A stretch of DNA of 64,000 nt from JALZEG01 sp035942255 (GCA_035942255.1 DASZDG010000022.1:15789-79788); one strand, 5' to 3'. Positions 32,985-42,671 are shown, numbered from the stretch's first letter. Numbers and translations are program-made. Notes: a model not told the origin generated them from the sequence alone.

Positions 32985-34202
32985 ATGAACGAGCCGTCAC
33001 GGCGCAGGGACCGCGCCTCGAAACTCAACGCCTTGCTGGGCCTCGTCGCCGTCGGGCTGTTCTCCGGCGCGCTCGCGCTCACGTGGTTCTTCCTCCAGGG
33101 CGGGTTCCAGACCGGCGTGCCCGTAAGCGCCGTCTTCTCCGGGCGCGGCGTCGGACAGCAGCTGCGCGTCGGGGGCGACGTGAAGATCCGCGGCGTGCTC
33201 GTCGGACGGATCCGTGACATCGATCTCGCCGATGACGGGACGGCACGCGTCGACCTGTTGATCGAACACGACCTGGAGATACCCGCCGACGCGGTTGCCG
33301 AGATCCGGTCCAAGACCGTCTTCGGCGAGAAGTGGGTCGAGCTGATCCCGCCATCCGGCGCGGAGGCGACCGCGTTCCTCACCGAGGGCAGCGTCATCCC
33401 CGACGAGCGGACGAAGGAGCCGCTGGAGCTCGAGCGGTCGTTGCAGCTCGGCCACGACCTCCTGTCCCGGCTCCCGCTGCGCGACCTCACTACTGTCTTC
33501 TCCACGCTCGCTGAGGGGTTCACCGGCAGCGAAGCCGACGCGCGGCAGGCGCTTGACCGCGGCATCGTCGCGCTCCGCGCGGTGAACGCACGGAGCGACG
33601 AGCTCGACCTCGCGCTCGTGCAGCTGCGGCAGACGGCCGAATGGCTGGACGACAACGACGGCGACGTGCTGTCGTTCATGGAGTCGCTCGACGACGCGAA
33701 CCGCGCGTTCGTGGGGGCGGCCCCCGAGTACCGCGCGTCGCTCCAGTCCCTCCCGTTGTTCCTCAACGACCTCGCGGCGTTCCAGGAGCGCATCGAGCCC
33801 GGGCTGGGACGCCTGGTCGAAGACGGCGCGACCGTCGCCGAGATCGTCGCGGCGCGCTCCGATGCGCTGACCGACATCGTCGTGCAGCTCCAGGCGTTCA
33901 CGACCGTCTGGAACTCGGGCCTGAAGCAGCCGTGCGAGGGGCTCTACGAGAGCGACCTCACGTGCTGGCAGGTCTACCAGGCCCCCGGGCTCGAGTCGCG
34001 GGGGCTGTACGGCACCGGCACCGGCCCGCTCGGCGACTCCGCGAACGACCCGCTCGCCGGGGTGAGTGGGCGCGTCTCCGACGCGACTTTCTCCGAGCTC
34101 GTGCGCGCGTACACCGGACGCGAGGTCCCGCGCCCGCTCGCGCAAGTCCTGTACGAGCCGGTGCGTGAGGCGCTGCCCGAGCTGGTCGGGGGTGGCCTGT
34201 GA
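32985..34202 (+). CDS. Mce/MlaD-family protein 1 (first of six)
   Basis: 405 residues from ATG 32985 (in-frame ATG 32940 would add 15). A membrane anchor (LLGLVAVGLFSGALALTWFF) precedes the MlaD domain (VSAVFSGRGVGQQLRVGGDVKIRG, in parts; VGRIRDIDLADDGTARVDLLI), then the helical Mce tail with heptad-like repeats and a C-terminal cysteine pair (PCEGLYESDLTCW). Mce proteins form periplasm-spanning lipid-transfer tubes. The next gene overlaps by 4 nt. Confidence 0.88.
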   Translation: MNEPSRRRDRASKLNALLGLVAVGLFSGALALTWFFLQGGFQTGVPVSAVFSGRGVGQQLRVGGDVKIRGVLVGRIRDIDLADDGTARVDLLIEHDLEIPADAVAEIRSKTVFGEKWVELIPPSGAEATAFLTEGSVIPDERTKEPLELERSLQLGHDLLSRLPLRDLTTVFSTLAEGFTGSEADARQALDRGIVALRAVNARSDELDLALVQLRQTAEWLDDNDGDVLSFMESLDDANRAFVGAAPEYRASLQSLPLFLNDLAAFQERIEPGLGRLVEDGATVAEIVAARSDALTDIVVQLQAFTTVWNSGLKQPCEGLYESDLTCWQVYQAPGLESRGLYGTGTGPLGDSANDPLAGVSGRVSDATFSELVRAYTGREVPRPLAQVLYEPVREALPELVGGGL

Positions 34203-35191
34203 TCCAGAGCCTCCGGTGGGTCGCGCTGAAGCTCCTGGTCTTCACGATCGTGACGATCCTCGTGACGACCTACCTCGCGAGCATCATCGGGAACTTCCGG
34301 CTGTTCGCGAGCCCGTACGAGATCAGCGCGGAGCTGACGGACGCGACCGGGCTGCTCCGGGGAGACGTCGTCAAGGCCGCGGGCGTCACCGTCGGGCGCG
34401 TCGAGGAGATCGGCATCCGCGACGGGATCGCGGTCGTGACGATGACGATCGACGAGGGCACGGAGCTGCCGGCGGACCTCGAGGCGCAGGTGCGCTTCCG
34501 CAATCTCGTCGGACAGCGGATGATCACGCTCTCGGCCCCCAGCGCGTCGTCGGGGGAGCTCACCGAGCCCGGTGACGTCATCCCGCTCGACCGGACGGAG
34601 CCCGCGTTCGACCTGTCCGCGCTCTTCAACGGTCTGCGGCCGCTGATCCGCTCCACCGACCCGCACGACATCAACGTCGTGACCCGCGCGATGACGAAGG
34701 CGCTCTCGGGCCGCGCCGACGAGGTCGAGTCGTTCCTCGCGAACGTCGGCGACATCTCGACGAGCCTCGCGTCGAAGGACGGCGAGCTCGCAGTGATGCT
34801 CGACGCCCTCAACGAGGTCACGGACGAGCTGAACGGCCGGGGAGGCCAGCTGCAGGCGACGCTCGCCGACCTGAACGCCTTCCTCGGCGACCTCGACGCT
34901 AGCAAGGACGACCTGTCCGCCGCGCTCGTCAACCTGGACGACGCGGCGACTCGCCTGAACCGCGTCGTGGCACGAAACGACACGAACATCGAGGCGGAGC
35001 TGGACGACCTCGCGATCCTGCTCGACGCCGTCGACGACAAGCGCGGGGACCTCCGCGGTGCGTTGCGGGCTCTACCCCCGATGCTGGTCGCGGTCGAGCG
35101 CGTGAACTCCTACGGCCAGTGGGCGAACCTGCACCTCGTCCACGTCTGCAAGGACGACACCGGCGAGTGCGGCGGGCGGTGGATGCCGTGA
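34199..35191 (+). CDS. Mce/MlaD-family protein 2
   Basis: 330 residues, GTG start in a GTGA overlap. N-terminal anchor (LLVFTIVTILVTTYLASIIG), MlaD domain (ISAELTDATGLLRGDVVKAA, VTVGRVEEIGIRDGIAVVTM) and a long helical tail with ADLNAFLGDLDASKDDLSAA. Ends with a cysteine-containing segment (VHVCKDDTGECGG), again suggesting an extracytoplasmic disulfide. Part of the six-gene unit. Confidence 0.88.
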   Translation: MIQSLRWVALKLLVFTIVTILVTTYLASIIGNFRLFASPYEISAELTDATGLLRGDVVKAAGVTVGRVEEIGIRDGIAVVTMTIDEGTELPADLEAQVRFRNLVGQRMITLSAPSASSGELTEPGDVIPLDRTEPAFDLSALFNGLRPLIRSTDPHDINVVTRAMTKALSGRADEVESFLANVGDISTSLASKDGELAVMLDALNEVTDELNGRGGQLQATLADLNAFLGDLDASKDDLSAALVNLDDAATRLNRVVARNDTNIEAELDDLAILLDAVDDKRGDLRGALRALPPMLVAVERVNSYGQWANLHLVHVCKDDTGECGGRWMP

Positions 35192-36288
35192 CGAAGACGT
35201 TCCGCGAGCGGCGCCCCTGGCTGGTCGGCATCACCTGCATCGTGCTGATCGCCGCGGGAGTGGCGGGCGCGTTCTCGATCAACCGGTTCCAGGGGCTGCG
35301 TGGCGTCTACACGCTGTCGGCAGACCTCGCCGACGCGGCCGGGCTCCAGCCCGGGAACGAGGTGCGCGTCGCGGGCGTGAAGGTCGGGACCGTCAAGCGC
35401 GTCGACCTGCGTCGCGACGCGGCGCGCGTCGAGATGGAGCTGCAGGACGACGTCCGGATCCCGGTCGAGAGCTCGCTCGAGGTCAAGCTGAAGACGCTGC
35501 TCGGCCAGAAGTTCGTCGACCTGCAGATGCCGCGGGCCTTCCTCGAGACCGCCGCGGCCGGGGGCGACGTCGACTCCGCCACCGACGGGTACTTCCAGGA
35601 GGGCGGAGTCATCCCGCTCGCCCAGACGAGCATCCCGTTCGAGATCTACCAGGCCGCCAACGAGGGGACCGCGGTCCTCGAGGGGATCGACAAGGACGCG
35701 CTGCGGGAGCTGATCGTGACGCTCGACGAGACGATCGGGGCCTCCAAGGAGGAGCTGGGCCGGGCGCTGGACGCGGCCGGCGACGCGGGCGAGGTGCTCG
35801 CGCGCAACAGCGGGCCGCTGAAGACCCTGCTGCGGCAGTCGGCGCAGCTGACCGGGACGCTCAGCGCGTCCGGCGGCGACATCGACGGGATCCTGCTGCG
35901 CTCCGCCGACGTGCTCAACGTGCTCGCGGAGCGGCGCGCGACGATCTCGTCGCTGCTCGCCGCCACCGAGGACCTGTCGCGCAACCTCGGCGTGCTCATC
36001 CGTGCGTCGAAGGGCTCGATCGAGGTCGGCACCGCGGACCTGAACTCGGTGCTCGCGCTCGCGTCCGGTGAGCTCGAGACCATCGAGGCCGCCCTCTCCG
36101 AGCTCGACACCGCGCAGGAGATGTTCGCTCAGCCGCTCCGGTTCGGCCGCTTCGTCGAGGGCCACGTCTGCTCGATCACCACCGCGGACACCTGCGTCCC
36201 CGGTGGATCGCCGGACCAGCCGGGCCTGCCGGTCCACAACACCGAGCCGGGCTCGCACGACGAGCAAGAGCTCCGGAGGCTGCCGTGA
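35188..36288 (+). CDS. Mce/MlaD-family protein 3
   Basis: 366 residues, GTG start in a GTGA overlap. N-terminal anchor (WLVGITCIVLIAAGVAGAFS), MlaD domain (LSADLADAAGLQPGNEVRVA, VKVGTVKRVDLRRDAARVEM), then a helical domain and a C-terminal cysteine pair (GHVCSITTADTCVPGG). The MlaD core is well preserved. Confidence 0.88.
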   Translation: MTKTFRERRPWLVGITCIVLIAAGVAGAFSINRFQGLRGVYTLSADLADAAGLQPGNEVRVAGVKVGTVKRVDLRRDAARVEMELQDDVRIPVESSLEVKLKTLLGQKFVDLQMPRAFLETAAAGGDVDSATDGYFQEGGVIPLAQTSIPFEIYQAANEGTAVLEGIDKDALRELIVTLDETIGASKEELGRALDAAGDAGEVLARNSGPLKTLLRQSAQLTGTLSASGGDIDGILLRSADVLNVLAERRATISSLLAATEDLSRNLGVLIRASKGSIEVGTADLNSVLALASGELETIEAALSELDTAQEMFAQPLRFGRFVEGHVCSITTADTCVPGGSPDQPGLPVHNTEPGSHDEQELRRLP

Positions 36289-37562
36289 GAGCGCGCATCC
36301 TGTCGCTGTTGACGACGATCGCGGTGCTGGCCGCGGCGGGCGGCGCCTACGTGCTCACACGTTCGGAGCAGCCGACCTACACGGTTACCGCGGACCTCGA
36401 GCAGGCCCCGAACCTCTTCGAAGGGGGACGTGTCATGGTCCGCGGGGTCGAGGTCGGCGACATCACCGGCGTCGAGCCGCGCGGCGAGGGCGTGCGTCTG
36501 ACGATGGAGATCGACGAGGGAGTGCGCGTCCCCGCGGATGCCGAGCTCTCGGTCGTGCCGATCACCGTCATCGCCGACCGCTACGTGCAGCTCCACCCTC
36601 CGTACGACGGCGGCCCCGTCATGGAAGACGGCGGCCACATCGCGCTCGATCGCACGACGATCCCCGCGGAGCTCGACGACGTGCTGACGCAGCTCGAGGG
36701 GCTGCTCGCGGCCCTCGAGCCCGAGCCGGGGGACCGCAACGGCCCGCTCGCGAGCCTCGTCCGGAACCTCGACGAGGCCCTCGCCGGCCGGTCGGAGTCC
36801 CTCGCGCATGCGCTGAAGGGCGGCGCCACCGGGCTGGAGACGCTCGCGTCGTCCGAGCAGGACCTGCGCGCGCTGATCGGCAACCTGGACTCGTTGTTCC
36901 TCGTGCTCGCGAACCGCTCGAGCGAGATCGGGCTCGTCAACGAGCGCTTCCGCGCCGTGGCGGAGTCGCTTGCCTCGGACCAGGCGGAGCTCGAGGGCAC
37001 GATCGAGAACCTCGCGTTCCTGTCCGGCGAGGCCGCGTCGCTCATCGAGCGCAGCGGGGACGACGTCGGCGTCGCGTTCTCGCGGCTGCGCGAGATCGTC
37101 GACGCGGTGCTGCGCCACCAGGGCGATCTCGAGCGGGGCGCGCGCTGGACGAACGCGATCGCTCAGGCGCTCGGCGAGACCGATGCGTCGGGCCGCGGCC
37201 GTTGGGCGTACTCCGGCCGGCAGGCGCCGCCGGGCACAGAGGGGGCCGAGTACAACTACCGGATCGACTCGCGCGACACGATCTCGTGCGAGCGGCTGCG
37301 GGAGATCGTCCGCACCGTGCTGATCCTCACGCCCGGCGCGACCGTCGACGACCTGCTGATCACCGTGAACTCGCACATCCCCGACTCGTACGAGGACGAG
37401 CTCGAGTTCCTCGTCCGCCAGCTGATCCCGATCTGCGTGCGCAAGCAGCAGCCGGTGAGCGCGCGGACCGAGGCGCTCGTCAAGAGCGTGGCGGCCGAGA
37501 TCGGAGAGAAGCGCTTCGTCCGGATGCTCAGCAAGTGGTTCTGGGAGGGCGATCCCAGGTGA
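36285..37562 (+). CDS. Mce/MlaD-family protein 4
   Basis: 425 residues, GTG start in a GTGA overlap. N-terminal hydrophobic segment (ILSLLTTIAVLAAAGGAYVL), MlaD domain (VTADLEQAPNLFEGGRVMVR, VEVGDITGVEPRGEGVRLTM), then a long helical region and a C-terminal domain with cysteines (ISCERLR and PICVRKQ). Longest helical portion of the set. Confidence 0.87.
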   Translation: MRARILSLLTTIAVLAAAGGAYVLTRSEQPTYTVTADLEQAPNLFEGGRVMVRGVEVGDITGVEPRGEGVRLTMEIDEGVRVPADAELSVVPITVIADRYVQLHPPYDGGPVMEDGGHIALDRTTIPAELDDVLTQLEGLLAALEPEPGDRNGPLASLVRNLDEALAGRSESLAHALKGGATGLETLASSEQDLRALIGNLDSLFLVLANRSSEIGLVNERFRAVAESLASDQAELEGTIENLAFLSGEAASLIERSGDDVGVAFSRLREIVDAVLRHQGDLERGARWTNAIAQALGETDASGRGRWAYSGRQAPPGTEGAEYNYRIDSRDTISCERLREIVRTVLILTPGATVDDLLITVNSHIPDSYEDELEFLVRQLIPICVRKQQPVSARTEALVKSVAAEIGEKRFVRMLSKWFWEGDPR

Positions 37563-38572
37563 AACGACTAACCCGTGCCCTCGCGCTAATGCTCGTTGCG
37601 GTTACGGCGTCGTCGTGCGCGCTGTTCACGACCGACCCGAGCCCGGAGCTTGTCGCGTACTTCCGCGACGTCGGCGACCTCGTCGAGAAGGGCACGGTGC
37701 AGGTCGCGGACGTCGAGGTGGGGTCGGTCCAGGAGATCGACCTCGTCATGGAAGGCGGCGAGATGCTCGCCCGGGTGACGATGTCGATCGACGAGGGCGA
37801 ACGCATCCCCGCCGAGGGCCTCCGCGCCGTCGTGCGCCAGACGTCGCTGCTCGGCGAGCAGTTCGTCGAGCTCGTCCCCGGCCCCCACTCCCCGCCGTAC
37901 CTCGGCGCGGCACAGGCGACGATCCCCGTCGAGAGGACCGACCGGATCGTCGACATCGAGACGTTCCTCGGAGACGTCTCCGCCTTCGTCGGCGGAGGCG
38001 GGCTCGAGGACCTCAACTCGTTCACGCACGCGCAGGCGCTGATCCTCGAAGACCGTGGGCGCCGCTTCGGCGAGACGATCGAGGAGCTCGAGAAGTTCAC
38101 GTCGGTGCTCGCCGGCCGCAGGTTCGACATCGAAGCGGCGATCGACGGCCTCGCGTCGGCGGGGAGCACGCTCGCCGCGAACCGCGACACGCTGGGGTCG
38201 TTCCTCGACTCGCTCGAGGACGCGAACGCGCTGCTCGCCGAGCAGGGCGACGGCCTGCAGCGCCTGTTCTCGTCGCTGCGCCGCTTCGGCTCGGTCAACG
38301 CGCGCTTCCTCGCGAAGCACGAGGACGCGATCAACCGGCAGTTCCGCGCGCTGCGCCCGATCCTCGGGGGTCTCGCGAGCGCGCAGGGTGAGCTGCGGGT
38401 GGACATCGCCCAGCTCCGCACGTTCTTCGAGCTGTTCCCGAAGAGCATGGGTGGGGGACCCGGCGGGACCGGCAAAGGCGACTACATCCAGGCCGAGGCC
38501 GTGCTGTGCGAGGCGCTCGCGGCCTGCAACACGAAGGGCGAGAAGGGCGACGTGCCGGGGGAAGGATCATGA
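37559..38572 (+). CDS. Mce/MlaD-family lipoprotein (LprK/MceE-like) 5
   Basis: 337 residues, GTG start overlapping the previous stop. The N-terminus is a lipoprotein signal (RALALMLVAVTASSCALF) with the lipobox cysteine near residue 20, unlike the other five. MlaD domain: VQVADVEVGSVQEIDLVMEG and TSLLGEQFVELVPG. In mycobacterial mce operons the fifth Mce protein is likewise a lipoprotein, so the order matches MceA-F. Confidence 0.88.
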   Translation: MKRLTRALALMLVAVTASSCALFTTDPSPELVAYFRDVGDLVEKGTVQVADVEVGSVQEIDLVMEGGEMLARVTMSIDEGERIPAEGLRAVVRQTSLLGEQFVELVPGPHSPPYLGAAQATIPVERTDRIVDIETFLGDVSAFVGGGGLEDLNSFTHAQALILEDRGRRFGETIEELEKFTSVLAGRRFDIEAAIDGLASAGSTLAANRDTLGSFLDSLEDANALLAEQGDGLQRLFSSLRRFGSVNARFLAKHEDAINRQFRALRPILGGLASAQGELRVDIAQLRTFFELFPKSMGGGPGGTGKGDYIQAEAVLCEALAACNTKGEKGDVPGEGS

Positions 38573-39864
38573 GGCTCACGCCACGTCTCGCCGTCAACCT
38601 AGCCGTCGTCGTGCTGCTGTTCGTGCTGACCGTCGGGTGGGTCGTGACCAGCGTCGTCGGGCCGGACATCACCGGGGGCCGCTTCGAAGTGACCGCCGAC
38701 TTCGCCGACTCCGGCGGCGTGTTCACGAACCAGGAGGTGACGTACCGCGGTGTCCTCGTCGGGCAGGTCGGGGAGATGACGCTCAACGAGGACGGCGTCG
38801 ACATCGAGCTGCTGATCGAGAGCGAGTGGGAGGCGAGGATCCCCGCAGACTCCGTGGCGCGCATCCAGAGCAAGAGCGCCGTCGGTGAGCAGTTCGTGAA
38901 CCTCACCCCGGGGACGGGATCGACGGCGATGCTCGAGGACGGCGACCGGATCCCGCGCTCGCGCACGGAGCTGCCGGTCGACTTCCAGCGGCTGCTCTCG
39001 TCGCTCGACCGCGTGCTCGCGGACGTGCCGCCGGAGGCGTCGCGCCGTGTGTTCCAGGAGCTTGCCGGCGGCCTGCGCGGCCGAGGGGACGACATCGCGT
39101 CGATCCTGGGCGCGCTCGGCACGCTCGCCGACACATTCGCGGACGTCGCGCCGGAGCAGCAGCGGCTGCTCGAGAGCTCGACGCGCGCGGGGGCCGAGTT
39201 CCTCCGCACCAAGGACGCGTTCGCCGCTGCGCTTCGCGCGGCCGACAAGGTCGCGGCCGGGATCGGGGACGAGCCGGAGGAGCTGCGGGCGCTGTTCGCG
39301 CAGAACGACCGCTTCGCGCGGGCCGGGATCAGGCTGCTGGCGCGGCGCGGCGACGACCTCGAGTCCGGCATCGGAGCGCTCAGCGACCTCGTCGCGTTCC
39401 AGCTCGACCAGCGGGAGCAGATCGAGGACACCCTGAGGTACCTGCCCGGCTTCCTCCACGCGGTCGAGGACGCGTCGGTCCCGTGGCGCTCGCCCGACGG
39501 CCGGAAGTTCTACCGGATCCGGATCGGGCTGGTCCTCGACAACGTGGCCGAGTCGTGGCCGTGCAAGTACGAGCTGCCGAGCGACCACGAGCGCTTCCCG
39601 TTCGAGCGCGACGTGCGTCCGGTCATCACGAAGATGGATTGTGTGGCGACCGAGGCCGACCTGTCGCCGAAGATCGCGGCGCTGGTGAAGGCGCTGAGGG
39701 CGTATGCGAAGGACCACCCCCTTCCGGAGCCGGCGCAGCGAGGCGAGCACGAGGCCGGGGCGGACCGCGGGCCCGCGGCCCACGCAGCCCCCGAGCCGGA
39801 CGACGACGGGGTCGACTCGTGGCAGGACGTCTTCTCGGGTGGCTGGATCCGGGACCGGCTGTAG
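38569..39864 (+). CDS. Mce/MlaD-family protein 6
   Basis: 431 residues from ATG 38569 (ATGA overlap). N-terminal anchor (LAVNLAVVVLLFVLTVGWVV), MlaD domain (VTADFADSGGVFTNQEVTYR, VLVGQVGEMTLNEDGVDIEL), helical region, and a C-terminal segment with cysteines (ESWPCKYEL and KMDCVATEADL) ending in an acidic, proline-rich tail. Last gene of the operon; uvrC follows after 36 nt. Confidence 0.88.
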   Translation: MRLTPRLAVNLAVVVLLFVLTVGWVVTSVVGPDITGGRFEVTADFADSGGVFTNQEVTYRGVLVGQVGEMTLNEDGVDIELLIESEWEARIPADSVARIQSKSAVGEQFVNLTPGTGSTAMLEDGDRIPRSRTELPVDFQRLLSSLDRVLADVPPEASRRVFQELAGGLRGRGDDIASILGALGTLADTFADVAPEQQRLLESSTRAGAEFLRTKDAFAAALRAADKVAAGIGDEPEELRALFAQNDRFARAGIRLLARRGDDLESGIGALSDLVAFQLDQREQIEDTLRYLPGFLHAVEDASVPWRSPDGRKFYRIRIGLVLDNVAESWPCKYELPSDHERFPFERDVRPVITKMDCVATEADLSPKIAALVKALRAYAKDHPLPEPAQRGEHEAGADRGPAAHAAPEPDDDGVDSWQDVFSGGWIRDRL

Positions 39865-39888
39865 CCCCGTAACGCCCCGCGGCCCCGC

Positions 39889-39894
39889 GACAAT
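39889..39894 (+). promoter_or_regulatory. Possible -10 box (GACAAT) of uvrC
   Basis: GACAAT ends 6 nt before the uvrC ATG, the same geometry as the TANNNT boxes elsewhere, but its first base departs from the pattern. Confidence 0.3.
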
Positions 39895-39900
39895 GGGGGC

Positions 39901-41772
39901 ATGCCCGTCAAGCGCACGCTCCAGCGACCTCCCGCGGGGACCATCCCCGCCAGCCCCGGCGCGTACCTCTTCCGGGACGCCCAGGGCCGCGTGATCTACG
40001 CCGGCAAGGCGAAGTCGCTGCGCTCGCGCCTCTCGAACTACTTCGCCAGCGACCTCCACCCCCGCACCAGGGCGATGGTCGAGGCGGCCGCCGACGTGGA
40101 GTGGATCGTCACCGAGAGCGAGGTCCAGGCCCTCCACCTCGAGCTCAACCTCATCAAGCAGCACCGCCCCCGGTACAACGTCCGCTACCGCGACGACAAG
40201 ACCTATCCGTACCTCGCGATCACGCTCGACGAGGAGTACCCGCGGGCGCGGGTGCTGCGGGAGCGCAAGCGCACCGGCGTCCGCTACTACGGTCCGTTCG
40301 CCCACGCGTACGCGATCCGCGACACGCTCGACCTCCTGCTCCGGACGTTCCCGATGCGCACGTGCAGCCAGGGCGTGTTCGACCGCTGCCGCCGGCGCGG
40401 GAAGCCGTGCCTGCTGTTCCACATCGAACGCTGCGCCGGGCCGTGCGTCGAGGCGGTGTCCGAGCCCGAGCACCGGCAGATCGCCCTCGAGCTCTGCGAC
40501 TTCCTCGACGGGAACACGAAGCCGGTGATCCAGCGGCTCGAGGAGCAGATGCGGGGCGCCGCGTCCGCGGAGGAGTTCGAGCGCGCAGCGAAGTACCGGG
40601 ACCAGCTCGACAACGTCCGCAAGGCGATCGCGCGCCAGCAGATGGTGTCTGCGCACGCGGAGCACATGGACGTCATCGGGTTCGCGGAGGACGAGCTCGA
40701 GGCCGCGTTCCAGGTGTTCTTCGTGCGAGGGGGCCGCGTCACCGGCCGCAAGGGGTTCGTCGTCGACAAGGTCGAGGACCTCTCGACGCCCGCGCTCGTC
40801 GAGGGGTTCCTGCAGCGCCTGTACGCGGACTCCGAGCCGCCCCCGCAGGTCCTCGTGCCGGTCGAGCCCGAGGACCACGAGCTGATCCAGCGGTGGCTCG
40901 CGGAGCTGCGCGGCACGAACGTGAAGGTGCGCGTTCCCCAGCGGGGGCAGAAGCGCATCCTGCTCGAGACCGTCACCGAGAACGCCAAGCACGCCTTCGC
41001 GCAGCACCGGCTCAAGCGCTCGAGCGACTTCGCCGCGCGGTCGCTGCAGCTCAACGAGCTCCAGGAAGCGCTCGGGATGGAGGAAGCCCCCCTGCGGATC
41101 GAGTGCTTCGACATCTCGAACACGGGGCCCACCGAGGCGGTCGGCTCGATGGTCGTGTTCGAGGACGGGCTCCCGAAGCGATCGGACTACCGGCGCTTCG
41201 CCATCAAGTGGGGGCAGGGACAGGACGACTTCGCGAACATGGGAGAGGTCATCCGCAGGCGGTTCGCGCGCTACCTCGAGGAGAGCGAGGCTTCGCTCGA
41301 ACCCGGAGCCAAGCCGAGGAAGTTCGCCTACCCTCCGAACCTCGTCGTGATCGACGGCGGCAAGGGCCAGCTCAACCGCGCCGTCGAGGTGATGGAGGAG
41401 CTCGGGGTCGAAGGCGTGACGACGGTGTCGCTCGCCAAACGGATGGAGGAGGTCTTCGTGCCGGGAAAGGCCGACCCGATCCTGATCCCGCGCGGCTCCG
41501 AGGCCCTCTACCTCCTGCAGCGCATCCGCGACGAGGCCCACAGGTTCGCGCTCACGTACCACCAGCTGCGGCGCACGAAGAAGATGACGCAGTCGGCCCT
41601 CGACGGGATCCCGGGCCTCGGCGAGGTCCGCCGCAAGAAGCTCCTGAAGCACTTCGGCTCGGTGAAGCGCGTGCGCGAGGCGAGCCTGGAGGAGCTGCGC
41701 GCGGTGCCGGGGCTTCCGGACGCGGTCGCCGAGGCCGTGTTCGAGACGCTCGCGGGGAGAAAGGCGTCGTGA
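39901..41772 (+). CDS. uvrC: UvrABC system protein C (excinuclease subunit)
   Basis: 623 residues. Makes both incisions in nucleotide excision repair. GIY-YIG nuclease at the N-terminus (PGAYLFRDAQGRVIYAGKAK), UVR motif (VIQRLEEQMRGAASAEEFER), RNase H-like C-terminal nuclease with IECFDISNTG and VVIDGGKGQLNRA, and a tandem helix-hairpin-helix (LDGIPGLGEVRRKKLLKHFG). Complete. Stop overlaps rapZ by 4 nt. Confidence 0.97.
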   Translation: MPVKRTLQRPPAGTIPASPGAYLFRDAQGRVIYAGKAKSLRSRLSNYFASDLHPRTRAMVEAAADVEWIVTESEVQALHLELNLIKQHRPRYNVRYRDDKTYPYLAITLDEEYPRARVLRERKRTGVRYYGPFAHAYAIRDTLDLLLRTFPMRTCSQGVFDRCRRRGKPCLLFHIERCAGPCVEAVSEPEHRQIALELCDFLDGNTKPVIQRLEEQMRGAASAEEFERAAKYRDQLDNVRKAIARQQMVSAHAEHMDVIGFAEDELEAAFQVFFVRGGRVTGRKGFVVDKVEDLSTPALVEGFLQRLYADSEPPPQVLVPVEPEDHELIQRWLAELRGTNVKVRVPQRGQKRILLETVTENAKHAFAQHRLKRSSDFAARSLQLNELQEALGMEEAPLRIECFDISNTGPTEAVGSMVVFEDGLPKRSDYRRFAIKWGQGQDDFANMGEVIRRRFARYLEESEASLEPGAKPRKFAYPPNLVVIDGGKGQLNRAVEVMEELGVEGVTTVSLAKRMEEVFVPGKADPILIPRGSEALYLLQRIRDEAHRFALTYHQLRRTKKMTQSALDGIPGLGEVRRKKLLKHFGSVKRVREASLEELRAVPGLPDAVAEAVFETLAGRKAS

Positions 41773-42671
41773 CCGGCGAGCTCGTCCGCACCGACGTCGA
41801 GGTGACGGTCATCAGCGGGCTGTCGGGCGCGGGCATGTCCGAGGCCGCCAAGGCGTTCGAGGACCTCGGCTGGTTCGTGATCGACAACCTGCCCCCGGCC
41901 CTGATCGGGAAGATGCTCTCGCTCGCGTTCGCGCCCGGCAACGACATCGCCCGGATCGCGATCGTCATCGACTCGCGCGGGGGCACGTTCTTCAGCGAGG
42001 CGAAGGACGCCCTCGCCGAGCTGCGACGCGACGTCGGGAACTTCCGGCTGGTGTTCCTCGAGGCCGACGACGACGCGCTCGTGCGGCGCTTCGACGCGAC
42101 GCGCCGGCGCCATCCGCTCGCGCTCGAGGACCGGGTCGCCATCGGCATCCAGCGCGAGCGCAAGCTCATGCAGTCGCTGCGCGGCAGCGCCGACCTCATC
42201 ATCGACACGTCGGACATCACGGTCCGGGACCTCCGGCGCAAGCTCGCCGCGTACTTCGAGGCCGGTCACCCGGCGGAAGGCCTCAAGACCACGATCATCT
42301 CGTTCGGCTACAAGTTCGGGCTCCCCCTCGACGCGGACCTCGTGCTCGACGTGCGCTTCCTGCCGAACCCGCACTGGGTCGAGGGCCTGCGGGAGCTGAC
42401 GGGGCTCCAGCCCCCGGTCCGCGAGTACGTGCTCGAGAAGGACGTGACCGAGGACTTCCTCACGAAGGCGAAGGACCTCTTCGGCGTGCTGCTGCCCGGG
42501 TACGAGAGCGAGGGCCGCCACTACCTCACGATCGCCGTCGGCTGCACCGGCGGGCGGCATCGTTCGGTCGTGCTCGCAGAGGAGCTCGGGACGTTCATCA
42601 ACGACAAGGGCTACCCGGCGAAGGTCATCCACCGCGACGTCGAGAGGCCGCCGTCGGTGACCGCGCCGTGA
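41769..42671 (+). CDS. rapZ: RNase adapter RapZ / YvcJ-family nucleotide-binding protein
   Basis: 300 residues, GTG start overlapping uvrC. Family blocks: ISGLSGAGMSEAAKAFEDLG, VIDNLPPALI, VIDSRGG, LVFLEADDDALVRRFDATRR, TTIISFGYKFGLPLDADLVL, DVRFLPNPHWV and IAVGCTGGRHRSV. The Walker A lysine is replaced by Met23 (GLSGAGMS). Actinobacterial homologues often have arginine here, so GTP binding may be altered. In actinobacteria it sits with yvcK and usually whiA. Confidence 0.93.
   Translation: MTGELVRTDVEVTVISGLSGAGMSEAAKAFEDLGWFVIDNLPPALIGKMLSLAFAPGNDIARIAIVIDSRGGTFFSEAKDALAELRRDVGNFRLVFLEADDDALVRRFDATRRRHPLALEDRVAIGIQRERKLMQSLRGSADLIIDTSDITVRDLRRKLAAYFEAGHPAEGLKTTIISFGYKFGLPLDADLVLDVRFLPNPHWVEGLRELTGLQPPVREYVLEKDVTEDFLTKAKDLFGVLLPGYESEGRHYLTIAVGCTGGRHRSVVLAEELGTFINDKGYPAKVIHRDVERPPSVTAP

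Noticed and set aside
38599..41652. A 1017-codon open minus-strand frame
   Set aside because: It lies opposite mce gene 6 and uvrC, which have clear motifs. Long antisense frames are expected in such GC-rich DNA, and its translation is low-complexity Arg/Val/Glu/His without any domain.
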